Of a DNA stretch of 64,000 nt, positions 42,551-51,219 are shown in pieces. The stretch lies in the NCBI GenBank assembly GCA_016188965.1, contig JACPGT010000011.1, forward strand, positions 1-64,000, read 5' to 3'. Within the stretch, counting starts at the first letter, position 1. Each line of letters opens with the position of its first letter. Origin of the DNA: Microcaldota archaeon (GTDB lineage Archaea > Micrarchaeota > Micrarchaeia > Norongarragalinales > Norongarragalinaceae). The notes under the pieces were generated by a model. It did not search any database, was not told the DNA's origin, and saw only the letters and a list, made by a program, of their open reading frames with translations. The translations under genes were made by a program, and so were the position numbers.

Positions 42551-43792
42551 ATGGCCCGCTTTGCCCACATTGCAGACGTCCACCTCGGTGCTTTTCGTGA
42601 CGCGCGCCTGCGCGAGTTGAACCTTAGGGCCTTCGAGAAGGCGTTGGACGAAGTCCAGCAGCAGAACGTCGATTTTCTCATCATTGCCGGCGACTTGTTC
42701 GACATTTCCATCCCCGACTTGTCGGTCGTCGAGCGCGCGGTGCGCAAGATGCGTTCGTTGGATAAGCCGATTTACGCCGTGTACGGATCGCATGACTACT
42801 CGCCTACGCAGACGAGCGTCATCGACGTGCTGAACGAAGCCGGTGTGCTGCAAAAAGTCAGTTCGGGCCAGTACGTGGAAGTCAACGAAGCCGGACAAAA
42901 AGTGCAGAAACTCCGTTTGGACGTGCTGACCGATCCGAAGACCGGCGTGCGAATCACCGGCATTTCGGCGCGCAAGCTGGGTTTGGAAAAAACGTACTTT
43001 CACGACTTGGACGCCCAGGCATTGGAGGCGCTGCCGGGTCCGAAGATCTTCGTCTTTCACTGCGCCATCCAGGAACACAAACCGCAGTCGCTGCAACGCG
43101 TGGACGCCGTGCCGCTCTCGCTGTTTCCAAAAGGCTTTGATTATTACGCCGGCGGCCACGTGCACGCCCGCCTTCTGACGGACGCGCCGGACGGCGGGGG
43201 CAAAATAGTATACCCGGGCCCCCTGTCGGCCGCCGACTTTAGAGACATGGAAGAGATCGCGGGCCAGCCGCACGGCTTTTACGTCGTCGACCTTGACGCG
43301 AAGAAAGCCGAGTTCGTTCCCGTGCCTTTCGGGAAAGTCCGAATCGTCCGCATCGACGCCGAAGGCATGGGCTCGCAGGATGCGAATGAACGCATCCAGA
43401 AAGCCTGTGGCACGGCGCAAAGCGGAGACGTGGTTCTTCTGCATACACTCGGCACGCTGGCAGAGGGAAAACCGTCCGACATCGACTGGACGGCCGCGCG
43501 GCGCGCGTTGGAACAGGCATGCCCCATCGTCTACGTCAACAACGCGTTGGAAAGCCGCGAGCGGCAACAGGTCCGGGTCGAGGCGCAGACGCCGGATGCC
43601 ATTGCCGAAAAAGTGTTCCGAGATACGTTGGCTGACCGCGACCTGCCGGAAGGTCTTGGAAAAGAAGCGGGCGTCAAGCTCAGCCTGCAACTGCTGGAAG
43701 TATTGCGCAAAGAGAATCCGGGAGACAACAAGAAACGCTGGGAAGACGTCGTCGCGGCGCAAGGCGCACAGGTGCTCGGAATTGAGGCTTGA
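42551..43792 (+). CDS. mre11: Mre11 nuclease
   Basis: A 413-residue phosphoesterase subunit of the Mre11-Rad50 DNA-end processing complex. Metal-binding motifs: IADVHLG (Asp9, His11), IIAGDLFD, VYGSHDY and FHCAIQE, then GGHVHARL. A C-terminal Rad50-binding region follows. The TATA-like AAACATATTAG (about 42517-42527) indicates a separate leaderless transcript instead of continuation from herA. The stop overlaps the rad50 start by about 11 bases. Confidence 0.94.
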   Translation: MARFAHIADVHLGAFRDARLRELNLRAFEKALDEVQQQNVDFLIIAGDLFDISIPDLSVVERAVRKMRSLDKPIYAVYGSHDYSPTQTSVIDVLNEAGVLQKVSSGQYVEVNEAGQKVQKLRLDVLTDPKTGVRITGISARKLGLEKTYFHDLDAQALEALPGPKIFVFHCAIQEHKPQSLQRVDAVPLSLFPKGFDYYAGGHVHARLLTDAPDGGGKIVYPGPLSAADFRDMEEIAGQPHGFYVVDLDAKKAEFVPVPFGKVRIVRIDAEGMGSQDANERIQKACGTAQSGDVVLLHTLGTLAEGKPSDIDWTAARRALEQACPIVYVNNALESRERQQVRVEAQTPDAIAEKVFRDTLADRDLPEGLGKEAGVKLSLQLLEVLRKENPGDNKKRWEDVVAAQGAQVLGIEA

Positions 43793-45791
43793 GTTCCTCG
43801 AATTAGACAACATCCGCACGTACGGCTACGCCCGCGTCGACTTCGCCCAAGGCGTGACGCTGTTTGAAGGCGACGTCGGCTCGGGAAAGAGCACGCTTTT
43901 GTACGCAATCGAATTCGCACTTTTCGGCCTGGGCGATTTGAAAGCCGGCCACTTGTTGCGCCACGGCGCGACGGAAGGCAACGTCAAGTTGGGCTTCGAA
44001 GTCGACGGCCGAAAAATCGTCGTTTGCCGCCGTTTGGAGCGCAAGAAAGACGCCGCACGCCAGGCGCCGGGTTGGATCGAGGAAGACGGCGTGCGCACCG
44101 ATTACTCGCCGGAAGAACTCAAGGCCCGCGTCTTGTCCATCTTGCAGTTCCGTGAGAACCCGGCGGTGCGCGCCACGTCGTGGATCTTCCGCTACGCCGT
44201 GTTCACGCCGCAGGAGCAGATGAAGGAAATCCTGACGCTGAAAAGCGAGGAGCGCCTCCAAACTCTTAGAAAAGCCTTCGGTGTCGAGGAGTACAAGACC
44301 GCGCAGGAAAACGCCGGCGTGCTGCAGCAACGGTTGCGTGAGAAAAGCCGGGAAATCAGAGGGCAATTGTCCAACGTCGAGGAATTGCAACAGCAGAAAG
44401 CCGCCGTGGAAAAGCAGCTGGCCGAATTGGAAAGTCAAAAACCCGCACTGGCTCAACGAGTCCAAGACGCGCAAATGCAAGTCCAAGCCGCGGAAAAGGA
44501 CGTGCAAAGCCGGCGGGCCGAAAGCCTGGCGCTTGAGCGCGAAGCGGCTGAAGTGCCCTTATTGCAAAAACGCGTGGAAGAATGGCAACGCCAAGCCGCG
44601 CGCCTACAGAGCGACGGGGCGAACCTGGACGGAAAAGCCAGGCAGTGGGCCGCCGAGCTCAAGACCCTCCAAGGCCAGAACCCGGCCGCATTGGACGACC
44701 CGCAGAAAGAATGGGAAGCCGCCCAGGAAACCTTGCGCAGACGCCAGACGGAACTGGGCGCTTGCGAGCACGCCGCGCGCGAACACGCCGCGTTACGCTC
44801 CGGTACCTGTCCAACGTGCGGGCAGAAGATTTCCGACGGGCTGAACGGCAAGATCCAGGACGCGGAGAATGCACTCAAGCAGGCACAAATGGCGGTGCAA
44901 ATGGCCCGCCAAGCCGAGATGGCGCTGCGGAACCAACTGACCGCATACAACCAGCAGAAACTGGCGTTGCAGAAAATCCAACAGCTTTCCGAGATGTTCC
45001 AGCAGGCTGAAACCCAGCGTCAGGACGTCAAAGCCCGCGAAGCTGAAGCCTTACAGTCCCTCCAACAGGCCCGTGACGAATTCGAACGCAAGAAACACCA
45101 CCTGCAAGCCGCAAGCGACGCCAAAGCCAACCTGCAACAAACCGAAAACACCTTGCGCCAAAATCAGGCGGCCTTGCAGGCCACGCTCAGCGCCCAGGCC
45201 GCGTCCGAGGCCAAGGAAAGCCACCTCAAGCAGAATCGTCAGGACCTTGAAGCCGCGCTGGAGCGAAAGAAACAGCTGGACGTGAAGCTGAAGGATCTTG
45301 AATCGAAGAACGCCTGGCTGGCCGATCCGTTCATCCCCGCGCTTTCGCTCATCGAGGAGCACGTCTTGCAGCGCATCAACGACGAGTTCAACCGCATGTT
45401 TTCCAGATGGTTCGTCCAGCTGCTGGAAAGCCAGGACCTCTCCGCGGAAGTCGACGCGTCGTTCACGCCCCAAATCCGGCAACAAGGATTCGAGCAGGAC
45501 TTCACCGCCTTGAGCGGAGGCGAAAAAAGCGCGTTGGCGTTGGCCTACCGCTTGGCCCTCAACACGTTGGTGCGCCAGACGACGCCGTCGTTGAAGCACA
45601 ACCTGCTCATCCTTGACGAGCCGACGGATGGCTTTTCCAAAGAACAGCTCGGCCGCATGCGCCAAGTGCTGCAAGAAGCGGGCGCGCAGCAAATCCTTTT
45701 GGTTAGCCACGAGCGCGAACTGGAGGCCTTATGCGACCAGGTATTTCAGGTCGAAAAACACGGCGGCGAATCGCGCATCAAGGAACTATAA
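43782..45791 (+). CDS. rad50: Rad50 ATPase
   Basis: A 669-residue SMC-like ATPase. It starts LRLEFLELDNIRTYG, with Walker A GDVGSGKST (30-38), Q-loop in the YAVFTPQEQM region, a coiled coil and the zinc hook CPTCGQ (Cys343, Cys346). The second coil is followed by signature LSGGEKSALALAYRLAL and Walker B LILDEPTDGF. I chose the TTG at 43782 because GGTG lies seven bases upstream and the N-terminus matches the family; the ORF upstream is antisense-like to mre11. The arms are short: most archaeal Rad50 proteins are about 850-900 residues. Confidence 0.92.
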   Translation: MRLEFLELDNIRTYGYARVDFAQGVTLFEGDVGSGKSTLLYAIEFALFGLGDLKAGHLLRHGATEGNVKLGFEVDGRKIVVCRRLERKKDAARQAPGWIEEDGVRTDYSPEELKARVLSILQFRENPAVRATSWIFRYAVFTPQEQMKEILTLKSEERLQTLRKAFGVEEYKTAQENAGVLQQRLREKSREIRGQLSNVEELQQQKAAVEKQLAELESQKPALAQRVQDAQMQVQAAEKDVQSRRAESLALEREAAEVPLLQKRVEEWQRQAARLQSDGANLDGKARQWAAELKTLQGQNPAALDDPQKEWEAAQETLRRRQTELGACEHAAREHAALRSGTCPTCGQKISDGLNGKIQDAENALKQAQMAVQMARQAEMALRNQLTAYNQQKLALQKIQQLSEMFQQAETQRQDVKAREAEALQSLQQARDEFERKKHHLQAASDAKANLQQTENTLRQNQAALQATLSAQAASEAKESHLKQNRQDLEAALERKKQLDVKLKDLESKNAWLADPFIPALSLIEEHVLQRINDEFNRMFSRWFVQLLESQDLSAEVDASFTPQIRQQGFEQDFTALSGGEKSALALAYRLALNTLVRQTTPSLKHNLLILDEPTDGFSKEQLGRMRQVLQEAGAQQILLVSHERELEALCDQVFQVEKHGGESRIKEL

Positions 45792-45815
45792 ATTCGGTCC
45801 GAACGTTAGGGCAGT

Positions 45816-47201
45816 ATGGACGAAGCCCTCTCACGCCGCATGCGCCTCCTGGACGCCAACCTGCCGTGGTTCGGCTACTCGGTGCTGGACGCCATGGAGA
45901 AAGCCGGATCGGGGGCGGCGCGCGAAATCGACAAGTCGCTCCAAAGACGAGGCCGCAAGGCTAACATCGCCATCTTCACCGGTCCGGGCAACAAGGGCGG
46001 CGACGGGCTCGTCGCGGCACGGCATTTGGCCGAATCCGGACATGAAGTGCACGTGTTCTTGGCCGCCGAGCCCAAAACAATGGAAGCCAGACTCAACCTG
46101 CTGCGCCTGAAGAAAAACAAAAACGTAAAAATCGAAAAAATCGATGCCACGCACCTGCCCAAACAGGAATTCGACGCCTACGTGGACGCGTTGCTCGGAA
46201 CGGGCCTGAAAGGCCAATTACGGCCTCCGTACGACGCCATCGTGACTTGGTTGAATACCCAAACCGGCGCGAAGGTGGCCATTGACGTGCCGACGGGTTT
46301 TGGCTCAACGCTTTTCTTTCACGACGACCTCACCATTTCCATGCACGTTTCCAAAAAACGCGGCGCCAAAGTCGTGGACCTCGGATTGCCCAAAGGGCTG
46401 CAGCACGTCGTGGGCCCGGCGCACGTCAAGACCTTGAAATTGAACCAAGGACAGCACAAGGGCCAAAACGGAGTCTTGAGCATCATCGGCGGATCCAAAA
46501 AATACCACGGCGCGCCGCTGTACGCGATTGAAGCCGCCGCGCCCTTCGTGGATTTGATTTACTTCCATTCACCGGAAAAAGACAATCACTGGATTGCACG
46601 ACAGATGAAAACCAAGTCCAAAGCGTTCATCACGGTGGAAGATAAAAGCGAACTGCAGACCGCCGTAGCCGAAAGCGACGCCGTTTTGATGGGCAACGGG
46701 CTGGAGGAAAATGCCGCCAACAAAGGCCTCGTCAACCGCCTGCTCCGACAATTTCCGAACAAGGCATTCGTGCTGGATGCGGGAGCCATGATAATGGCCG
46801 ATTCCAAGCACTTTGGCGGCCGCGTCCTGCTCACGCCGCACGCCAGCGAATTCAAACGCCGCTTCGGCCTGGCCGCGACGGCGGAAAACGTCCGCAAAAT
46901 GGCCGCGAAAACCAACTGCATCATCCTGCTGAAAGGCGTCATCGACGTTATCACCGACGGAAAAGACGTCGTCCGGAACGTGACGGGAAATCCGGGCATG
47001 ACACGGGGCGGCACCGGCGACGTACTGGCCGGGTTGGTGGCGGCGTTGAGTACGCAGAACAACTTGTTCCAATCCGCACAGGCCGGTGCCTTTCTGAACG
47101 GCCTGGCCGGTGATTGGGTGGCGAAAAAGCGCCGCGCGTTCACGGCCGACGACGTGGCGAAGGCCTTGCCGGACGCATTGGAAACGGCGTGGCGGGCTTA
47201 A
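45816..47201 (+). CDS. nnr: Bifunctional NAD(P)HX epimerase / dehydratase
   Basis: A 461-residue metabolite-repair enzyme that restores NAD(P)H from its hydrated form. The N-terminal epimerase half (about 1-205) has MEKAGSGAAREI, FTGPGNKGGDGLVAARHL and VDALLGTGLKG. The C-terminal ADP-dependent dehydratase half shows GVLSIIGGS, DAGAM, LTPHASEF, ILLKGVIDVI and NPGMTRGGTGDVLAG. The TATA-like ACTATAAATTC is at about 45785-45795, so the ATG at 45816 is probably leaderless. Confidence 0.95.
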   Translation: MDEALSRRMRLLDANLPWFGYSVLDAMEKAGSGAAREIDKSLQRRGRKANIAIFTGPGNKGGDGLVAARHLAESGHEVHVFLAAEPKTMEARLNLLRLKKNKNVKIEKIDATHLPKQEFDAYVDALLGTGLKGQLRPPYDAIVTWLNTQTGAKVAIDVPTGFGSTLFFHDDLTISMHVSKKRGAKVVDLGLPKGLQHVVGPAHVKTLKLNQGQHKGQNGVLSIIGGSKKYHGAPLYAIEAAAPFVDLIYFHSPEKDNHWIARQMKTKSKAFITVEDKSELQTAVAESDAVLMGNGLEENAANKGLVNRLLRQFPNKAFVLDAGAMIMADSKHFGGRVLLTPHASEFKRRFGLAATAENVRKMAAKTNCIILLKGVIDVITDGKDVVRNVTGNPGMTRGGTGDVLAGLVAALSTQNNLFQSAQAGAFLNGLAGDWVAKKRRAFTADDVAKALPDALETAWRA

Positions 47202-47248
47202 AAAAGACAAAAAAAGGCGTATAAACTGGTTTTTCCACCATCTTGGAC

Positions 47249-47551
47249 ATGGCGAATCCGACTGCAACGGCTGCGCAAGCCGCGGCCGCGTTTCCGTTCG
47301 ACGTGCTCATTTTCGGCATCGTGCTCATCCTGTTGGCCGTCGTCTTGTGGTACTTCTTCAAGAACCTGTTAGCCAACACCGTTGCCGGCGTCATCGCGTT
47401 GCTGGCCATCAACATCTTGGCCGACGTGGCGAACTACCCATCCATTAAAATATCCATCACGCTAGTCACCGTGATCATTTCCGCCATCCTGGGCTTAGCC
47501 GGCGTGGGCCTTTTGATTCTCCTTAAATTGTTGGGCGTCGTCATCCAGTAG
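47249..47551 (+). CDS. BofA-family small membrane protein
   Basis: A 100-residue protein with about three hydrophobic segments. The middle motif FKNLLANTVAGVIALLAINI and the C-terminal ISAILGLAGVGLLILLKLLGV are the pattern of the BofA (pro-sigmaK processing inhibitor) family found in many archaea, where sporulation is absent and function unknown. The TATA-like GCGTATAAACTG (47217-47228) places a leaderless start at ATG 47249 rather than the TTG two codons earlier. The next gene starts immediately after the stop. Confidence 0.75.
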   Translation: MANPTATAAQAAAAFPFDVLIFGIVLILLAVVLWYFFKNLLANTVAGVIALLAINILADVANYPSIKISITLVTVIISAILGLAGVGLLILLKLLGVVIQ

Positions 47552-47899
47552 ATGAAAATCGAACGAAAGGTCCAAGAGATTTCGCCGTCGGCTTCGACTC
47601 ACCAACAATACGATCCGGGAAAAGAAGAAGCCAAACGGTTCGGCATGTGGCGCCAAGCCATCATCGACAACAACCGCCGCGGCGGATTTCCGTTTTCTCA
47701 CCACGTCATCCGCGTGCTCAAGGCCCATGTTCAGCCACCAGGAGAGCCGCAAAAGGCACCTTCACCGACCGAACAACCCAGTCGTCAAGTGGACGTACTC
47801 CCGGAAGAACAAAAACGCGCCGTGGTTCAAGCCGCGATAAAAATTCGAAGCCGCGGGTGGAAGCCCGAAGACGACGCTAGAAAGGCGTACGAAGATTAA
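47552..47899 (+). CDS. Hypothetical soluble protein
   Basis: A 115-residue charged protein with no signal or membrane segment. It contains KRFGMWRQAIIDNNRRGGFPFSHHVIRVLK, a Pro-rich middle (PPGEPQKAPSPTEQPS) and a helical end (PEEQKRAVVQAAIKIRSRGWKPEDDARKAYED). The start codon directly follows the stop of the BofA-like gene, so the two are one operon. Its last four bases overlap the convergent RPA-like gene. No family was recognised. Confidence 0.6.
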   Translation: MKIERKVQEISPSASTHQQYDPGKEEAKRFGMWRQAIIDNNRRGGFPFSHHVIRVLKAHVQPPGEPQKAPSPTEQPSRQVDVLPEEQKRAVVQAAIKIRSRGWKPEDDARKAYED

Positions 47900-49107
47900 A
47901 CCATCCAGCCCAATACGGCTTTTCCGACGAGTTCTTTCTGGCCCGTGCGGGCGCTTTCTTTGGCGTACGCCGTGAGCCGCACGGTCTTGCCGACGAGGTA
48001 GTCCCGCTTCAGTTGGGACAGCAGGTTCAAATCCGTCGTATTTTTGGCACCCAACAATTCAGTGGCTGCTGCGTCGAACAGCACGGCACGCATGGGGCCC
48101 GAAGCATCGGACACTTCCAGCGACACGTAGACCAGCGAAAAGAAGTCCTGCGAACCGCAAGCGCACACGTCTTTTTTCTCGGCGCTCTTGGCACCGCAAG
48201 ATCTGCACTTGTGCTGCCGCTGCGCGTCCAGCACCTTGTCGATGCGGACTTCAACGGGCGCGTCGGACGCGTCCAAAGCGGCCAACGTCTTGGGGACGGC
48301 GGCCTGCATTTCGACTAAGTCGTGGTTGGCAGGATTCGGCAAAAGACGGCCGGACCACGAAACATTGATTTCGCCGTTTTTCAGCACCGCGCCTTCGATT
48401 TTCACTGCCTCGCCGATCTGCAAGGATTGTGCGACGTGGGCGTTCTCATCCCAGCACGCGGCAGCCAGACGCGTGGCGCCGTCTGACAGCGTGATCTTGG
48501 ACAAATAGCCGGCCTTATTCTGGCGTCGGAATTCCTTCAACGACTGCTTATCCAACACGCGTGCAAACACGTCGGCTTCCTCGCCTTCGCGCAGTTCGGC
48601 CAGGCGGCGGGGCACGACGGGGGACAGCGGAAGGTTCGCACCGGCGGATTCCGTGGCGTCCGCCACCCAAAATTCGGACGACAGCCGCGAATGAAGCTCT
48701 AGGGGATTCTGGATTTTGACGAAGACGTCCTTGAGGCACAACACGTCGTTGCGCTGGATGCCCGAAGCGGCGTCGACGTCGGAGTTCCACAACACCAGGT
48801 CCGCCGCAAAGGTGGCGTCGGCGACGCGGAGCTTGCAGAGCCGGCCGGAGCGCTCCGCGTTCTGGAAGCGTTTGGGTGAAAAGACGGCGAGCACGCGCAC
48901 CTGGCAGGATAACGAGGATCCGGCTTGCGCCGACGATAAGGGAAAGAACTCGACGGGCAAGCGAGGAGTAGGGATGCCGTTTTCGTAGGCCAGCACGCGC
49001 AAGGCGGCGTCTTCCGTCAGGAGGCCGACGAACTGCTCCTGTTTGCGGCGCACCGCGTCGTCCAGATTGTCGGCCGATAATCGCTGCAGGAGGGCATCTT
49101 TGAGCAT
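47896..49107 (-). CDS. RPA-like single-stranded DNA-binding protein
   Basis: A 403-residue protein with OB-fold repeats: about 65-150 (SLSCQVRVLAVFSPKRF...GRLCKLRVADATFAADLVLWN), 180-260 (EADVFARVLDKQSL...YLSKITLSDGATRLAAACW) and a third with a Cys4 zinc finger (CRSCG...CACG) at about 310-335. This is the arrangement of archaeal RPA large subunits, which protect single-stranded DNA in replication and repair. A TATA-like TTTTATAAATG overlaps the start codon itself, which is odd; the true promoter may be further upstream. Confidence 0.82.
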   Translation of the reverse strand: MLKDALLQRLSADNLDDAVRRKQEQFVGLLTEDAALRVLAYENGIPTPRLPVEFFPLSSAQAGSSLSCQVRVLAVFSPKRFQNAERSGRLCKLRVADATFAADLVLWNSDVDAASGIQRNDVLCLKDVFVKIQNPLELHSRLSSEFWVADATESAGANLPLSPVVPRRLAELREGEEADVFARVLDKQSLKEFRRQNKAGYLSKITLSDGATRLAAACWDENAHVAQSLQIGEAVKIEGAVLKNGEINVSWSGRLLPNPANHDLVEMQAAVPKTLAALDASDAPVEVRIDKVLDAQRQHKCRSCGAKSAEKKDVCACGSQDFFSLVYVSLEVSDASGPMRAVLFDAAATELLGAKNTTDLNLLSQLKRDYLVGKTVRLTAYAKESARTGQKELVGKAVLGWMV

Positions 49108-49269
49108 TTATAAAACCCGGCGGGTCATTATGTTCCAAACACGGTCGCGTTGGAATTTGGGAACCGCCGGCCATAAAAACATGCGGCCGAAAAACGCCGC
49201 CGGAAAGTCGGTTCCCGCCTAATATGAGGCAACGCTGCCGGAAAGCCGACGATTACAAGGTGCATCCCC

Positions 49270-50031
49270 ATGGGTCCGACCGAGAAGTACTACCACGAAA
49301 AACTCAAGGACAGCGGCGCGCTGTTCTTCGCGCTGATTGACCCGGACAAGCTGTCGATGGAAAAAGGAGCCCAAGCGGCCGTCCATGCCGAAGAGGCCGG
49401 TGCGGACGTCATCTTGGTCGGCGGCTCCATTGGCGCGCAAGGCCGGATCCTGGACGACACCGTCAAGATGATGCAGGATAAAATCGATTTACCCATCGTG
49501 TTGTACCCAGGCTCTCCCGCGGGCTTGACCGAATACGCCGATGCCGTGTACTTCATGCAGATGCTCAACTCGCGCGACGTCTACTGGCTAGCCGGTGCCC
49601 AAATCCAATCCGCCACGGTCGTGCAGCGCATGAAACTCGAACCCATTCCCACGACGTACCTGGTGCTTTCGCCGGGCAAGGCCGTGGGCTGGATGGGCAA
49701 CGCCAACCTGATTCCGCAGGAGCGCGGCGACTTGGCGTACGCCTGCGCCCTGGCGGCTAAATATATGGGCTCGCGCGTGGTCATCACCGATTCGGGCTCC
49801 GGCGCGCCCACCATTCCGGAAGCGCCGTTCTTCGCCGCGGTCAAGAAAGCCTGCGGACCGGAAGTCCTCTATTTCTATGGCGGAGGCGTCAAAACGCCGG
49901 AAATGGCCGCTCACGTCATCAAATCCGGCGCGGACGGCGTGCAGATCGGCAACGCTTTCGAAGAGAGCGACCCGGCCAAGATGAAGAAGATGGTCGACGC
50001 CGTCAAAAAGGAAGGCAAGAAGAAGGTCTGA
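49270..50031 (+). CDS. Geranylgeranylglyceryl phosphate synthase
   Basis: A 253-residue TIM-barrel prenyltransferase that forms the first ether bond of archaeal lipids from glycerol-1-phosphate and geranylgeranyl diphosphate. Motifs: ALIDPDKL, ADVILVGGSIG, PIVLYPGSPAGL, FMQMLNSRDVYWLAGAQ, TTYLVLSPGKAVGWMG, DSGSGAP and the phosphate-binding FYGGGVKTPE and SGADGVQIGNAFE. AAGGTG precedes the ATG by eight bases. It would supply the substrate for the UbiA-type enzyme at 22809-23693. Confidence 0.95.
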   Translation: MGPTEKYYHEKLKDSGALFFALIDPDKLSMEKGAQAAVHAEEAGADVILVGGSIGAQGRILDDTVKMMQDKIDLPIVLYPGSPAGLTEYADAVYFMQMLNSRDVYWLAGAQIQSATVVQRMKLEPIPTTYLVLSPGKAVGWMGNANLIPQERGDLAYACALAAKYMGSRVVITDSGSGAPTIPEAPFFAAVKKACGPEVLYFYGGGVKTPEMAAHVIKSGADGVQIGNAFEESDPAKMKKMVDAVKKEGKKKV

Positions 50032-50033
50032 AA

Positions 50034-50186
50034 ATGAAGAATCGGGATCGACTCATTTTTGGCGCAATAGTTGGGGCAATACTAGGTACCCTCATCGCAC
50101 CATACAATGCTACCATACCGCTAGCGCAATTTCTAATTTACTTCGCAATTGTAGGGGCAATAGTTTTTAGGCTAGTGAAGTTTTGA
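50034..50186 (+). CDS. Small two-helix membrane protein (50 residues)
   Basis: A frame of 50 codons, MKNRDRLIFGAIVGAILGTL... to ...VGAIVFRLVKF. It has two hydrophobic segments around a short loop. The ATG lies two bases after the GGGP synthase stop and the TGA overlaps the ATG of the next gene (TGATG), so translation is coupled on both sides. The codon use is AT-rich compared with GGGP synthase. No family was recognised. Confidence 0.6.
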   Translation: MKNRDRLIFGAIVGAILGTLIAPYNATIPLAQFLIYFAIVGAIVFRLVKF

Positions 50187-50518
50187 TGGCACTTCTACCA
50201 ATTATTTTAGGAATCGCAGTAGTTGTAGCCTTGCTTTTCATGATTTATTGCCATATGAAAGAAATTGAACTTGATCTGAATCGTGCGGGCTACTTCGGAT
50301 ATGGGATATTAGCACTGCTTAGTGGGGCATCAATATTGATTGCAGTTTTTCTAAACGCATTTATTCCTCAGGAGCTGCAAAAAATGTTTGAAATTAACTT
50401 GTCGGGATTCAATGACTTTTTACTTCCTTTGTTTATTGGTGGATTGATGAGCACGGTAAATGGAATTAGTACTACAAAAAAAGCATTTTCAAAAGACCTA
50501 AAAAAAACCGCAGAATAG
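50186..50518 (+). CDS. Three-helix membrane protein, unknown function
   Basis: A 110-residue protein with three hydrophobic segments (about 3-21, 37-58 and 79-96) and a Lys-rich C-terminal end. The ATG overlaps the preceding stop; a TTG one codon earlier is also possible. Like its small upstream partner it is AT-rich, and the two probably form a membrane-protein pair appended to the GGGP synthase operon. No recognised family. Confidence 0.6.
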   Translation: MALLPIILGIAVVVALLFMIYCHMKEIELDLNRAGYFGYGILALLSGASILIAVFLNAFIPQELQKMFEINLSGFNDFLLPLFIGGLMSTVNGISTTKKAFSKDLKKTAE

Positions 50519-50579
50519 GTTGTGACTTAAAGCGTAATTTTTTCGAAAAGGTCACCGGCCAGCACCTCTCTTTTCCTTT

Positions 50580-50608
50580 AAATATATAAAGATATTCGGA
50601 GATATCTT
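50580..50608 (+). promoter_or_regulatory. TATA box and palindrome of the DUF4258/YgiT-type pair
   Basis: The TATA-like AAATATATAAAG is at 50580-50591. It is partly overlapped by the perfect inverted repeat AAGATAT-n6-ATATCTT (50589-50608), about 13 bases before the TTG start. This is a likely operator for the antitoxin. Confidence 0.6.
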
Positions 50609-50620
50609 AGTGATGATGTC

Positions 50621-50860
50621 TTGCAGAAAGGAGAGTACGAAGTCGAATTCAGCGGCCACGCCGTTTTTAGAGCCGAAAGCCGAAACGTGCCAAGTGACGT
50701 CATCGAATACGTTATTCAGACTGGAACCTTTCACCGGTTCGGAAAAGATATGGTAAAAATCAGAAAACCATGGGGTGGCCGAGTCATCACGTGCGTCGGA
50801 CAAATCAAGGACCAACGAATCCGAATCATCACGATCACATGCAGGAAGGCAAACCCATGA
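50621..50860 (+). CDS. DUF4258-type toxin
   Basis: A 79-residue protein. EVEFSGHAVFRAESRNVPSDVIEYVIQTGTFHRF with the later GRVITCVGQIKDQRIRIITITCRK fits the DUF4258 pattern (SxHAxxRxxxRxVxxxxIxxVIxxG ... V), a RelE-like fold often paired with YgiT-type zinc-finger antitoxins. Here the first codon is TTG; no better start was found. The TGA overlaps the ATG of the next gene. Toxin-before-antitoxin order resembles MqsR/MqsA-type loci. Confidence 0.72.
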   Translation: MQKGEYEVEFSGHAVFRAESRNVPSDVIEYVIQTGTFHRFGKDMVKIRKPWGGRVITCVGQIKDQRIRIITITCRKANP

Positions 50861-51162
50861 AAAAGAAAACCTGTTTTGAATGCGGCGGCCATTTGGAGCT
50901 ATTCCGGAGCACTCGCAAAGGAGTGGCGTACCAGGCATATCGGTGCAAGAAATGCGGAGAAGTTACGTTCGATATGCAACAAGCGGAAACCTACTGGAAA
51001 GCCGCCGAAGAATCCAAAAAAGTCACCTTTAGCCAATGGGGTCAAAGCCTTGGGCTTCGGATTCCCAAAGAATTGGTCAAGGCGCTTAAGCTCAAGCCCA
51101 AGCAAAGCGCCTGCATCTTTGCCGAGGACGACGGTTTGCGAATCGTGCCGATTCCAGGTTGA
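50857..51162 (+). CDS. YgiT-type zinc-finger / AbrB-fold antitoxin
   Basis: A 101-residue protein. The N-terminal zinc finger has CFECGGHLELF...YRCKKCGEVTFD, the YgiT/MqsA-like pattern. The C-terminal half, VTFSQWGQSLGLRIPKELVKALKLKPKQSACIFAEDDGLRIVPI, is a SpoVT/AbrB swapped-hairpin DNA-binding domain. The combination fits an antitoxin that binds the DUF4258 protein through the finger and the operator through AbrB. The ATG overlaps the toxin stop. Confidence 0.8.
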   Translation: MKKKTCFECGGHLELFRSTRKGVAYQAYRCKKCGEVTFDMQQAETYWKAAEESKKVTFSQWGQSLGLRIPKELVKALKLKPKQSACIFAEDDGLRIVPIPG

Positions 51163-51219
51163 ACAAAAACGAGCGAACAGCACGCCAACCCTTAAATCGG
51201 CGTTTTCCGTCTTTGCTTC

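Noticed and set aside
43293..43781. Upstream extension of the rad50 frame inside mre11
   Set aside because: It reads as Arg/Ser-rich out-of-frame sequence of mre11; Rad50 similarity starts only at LRLEFLELDN.
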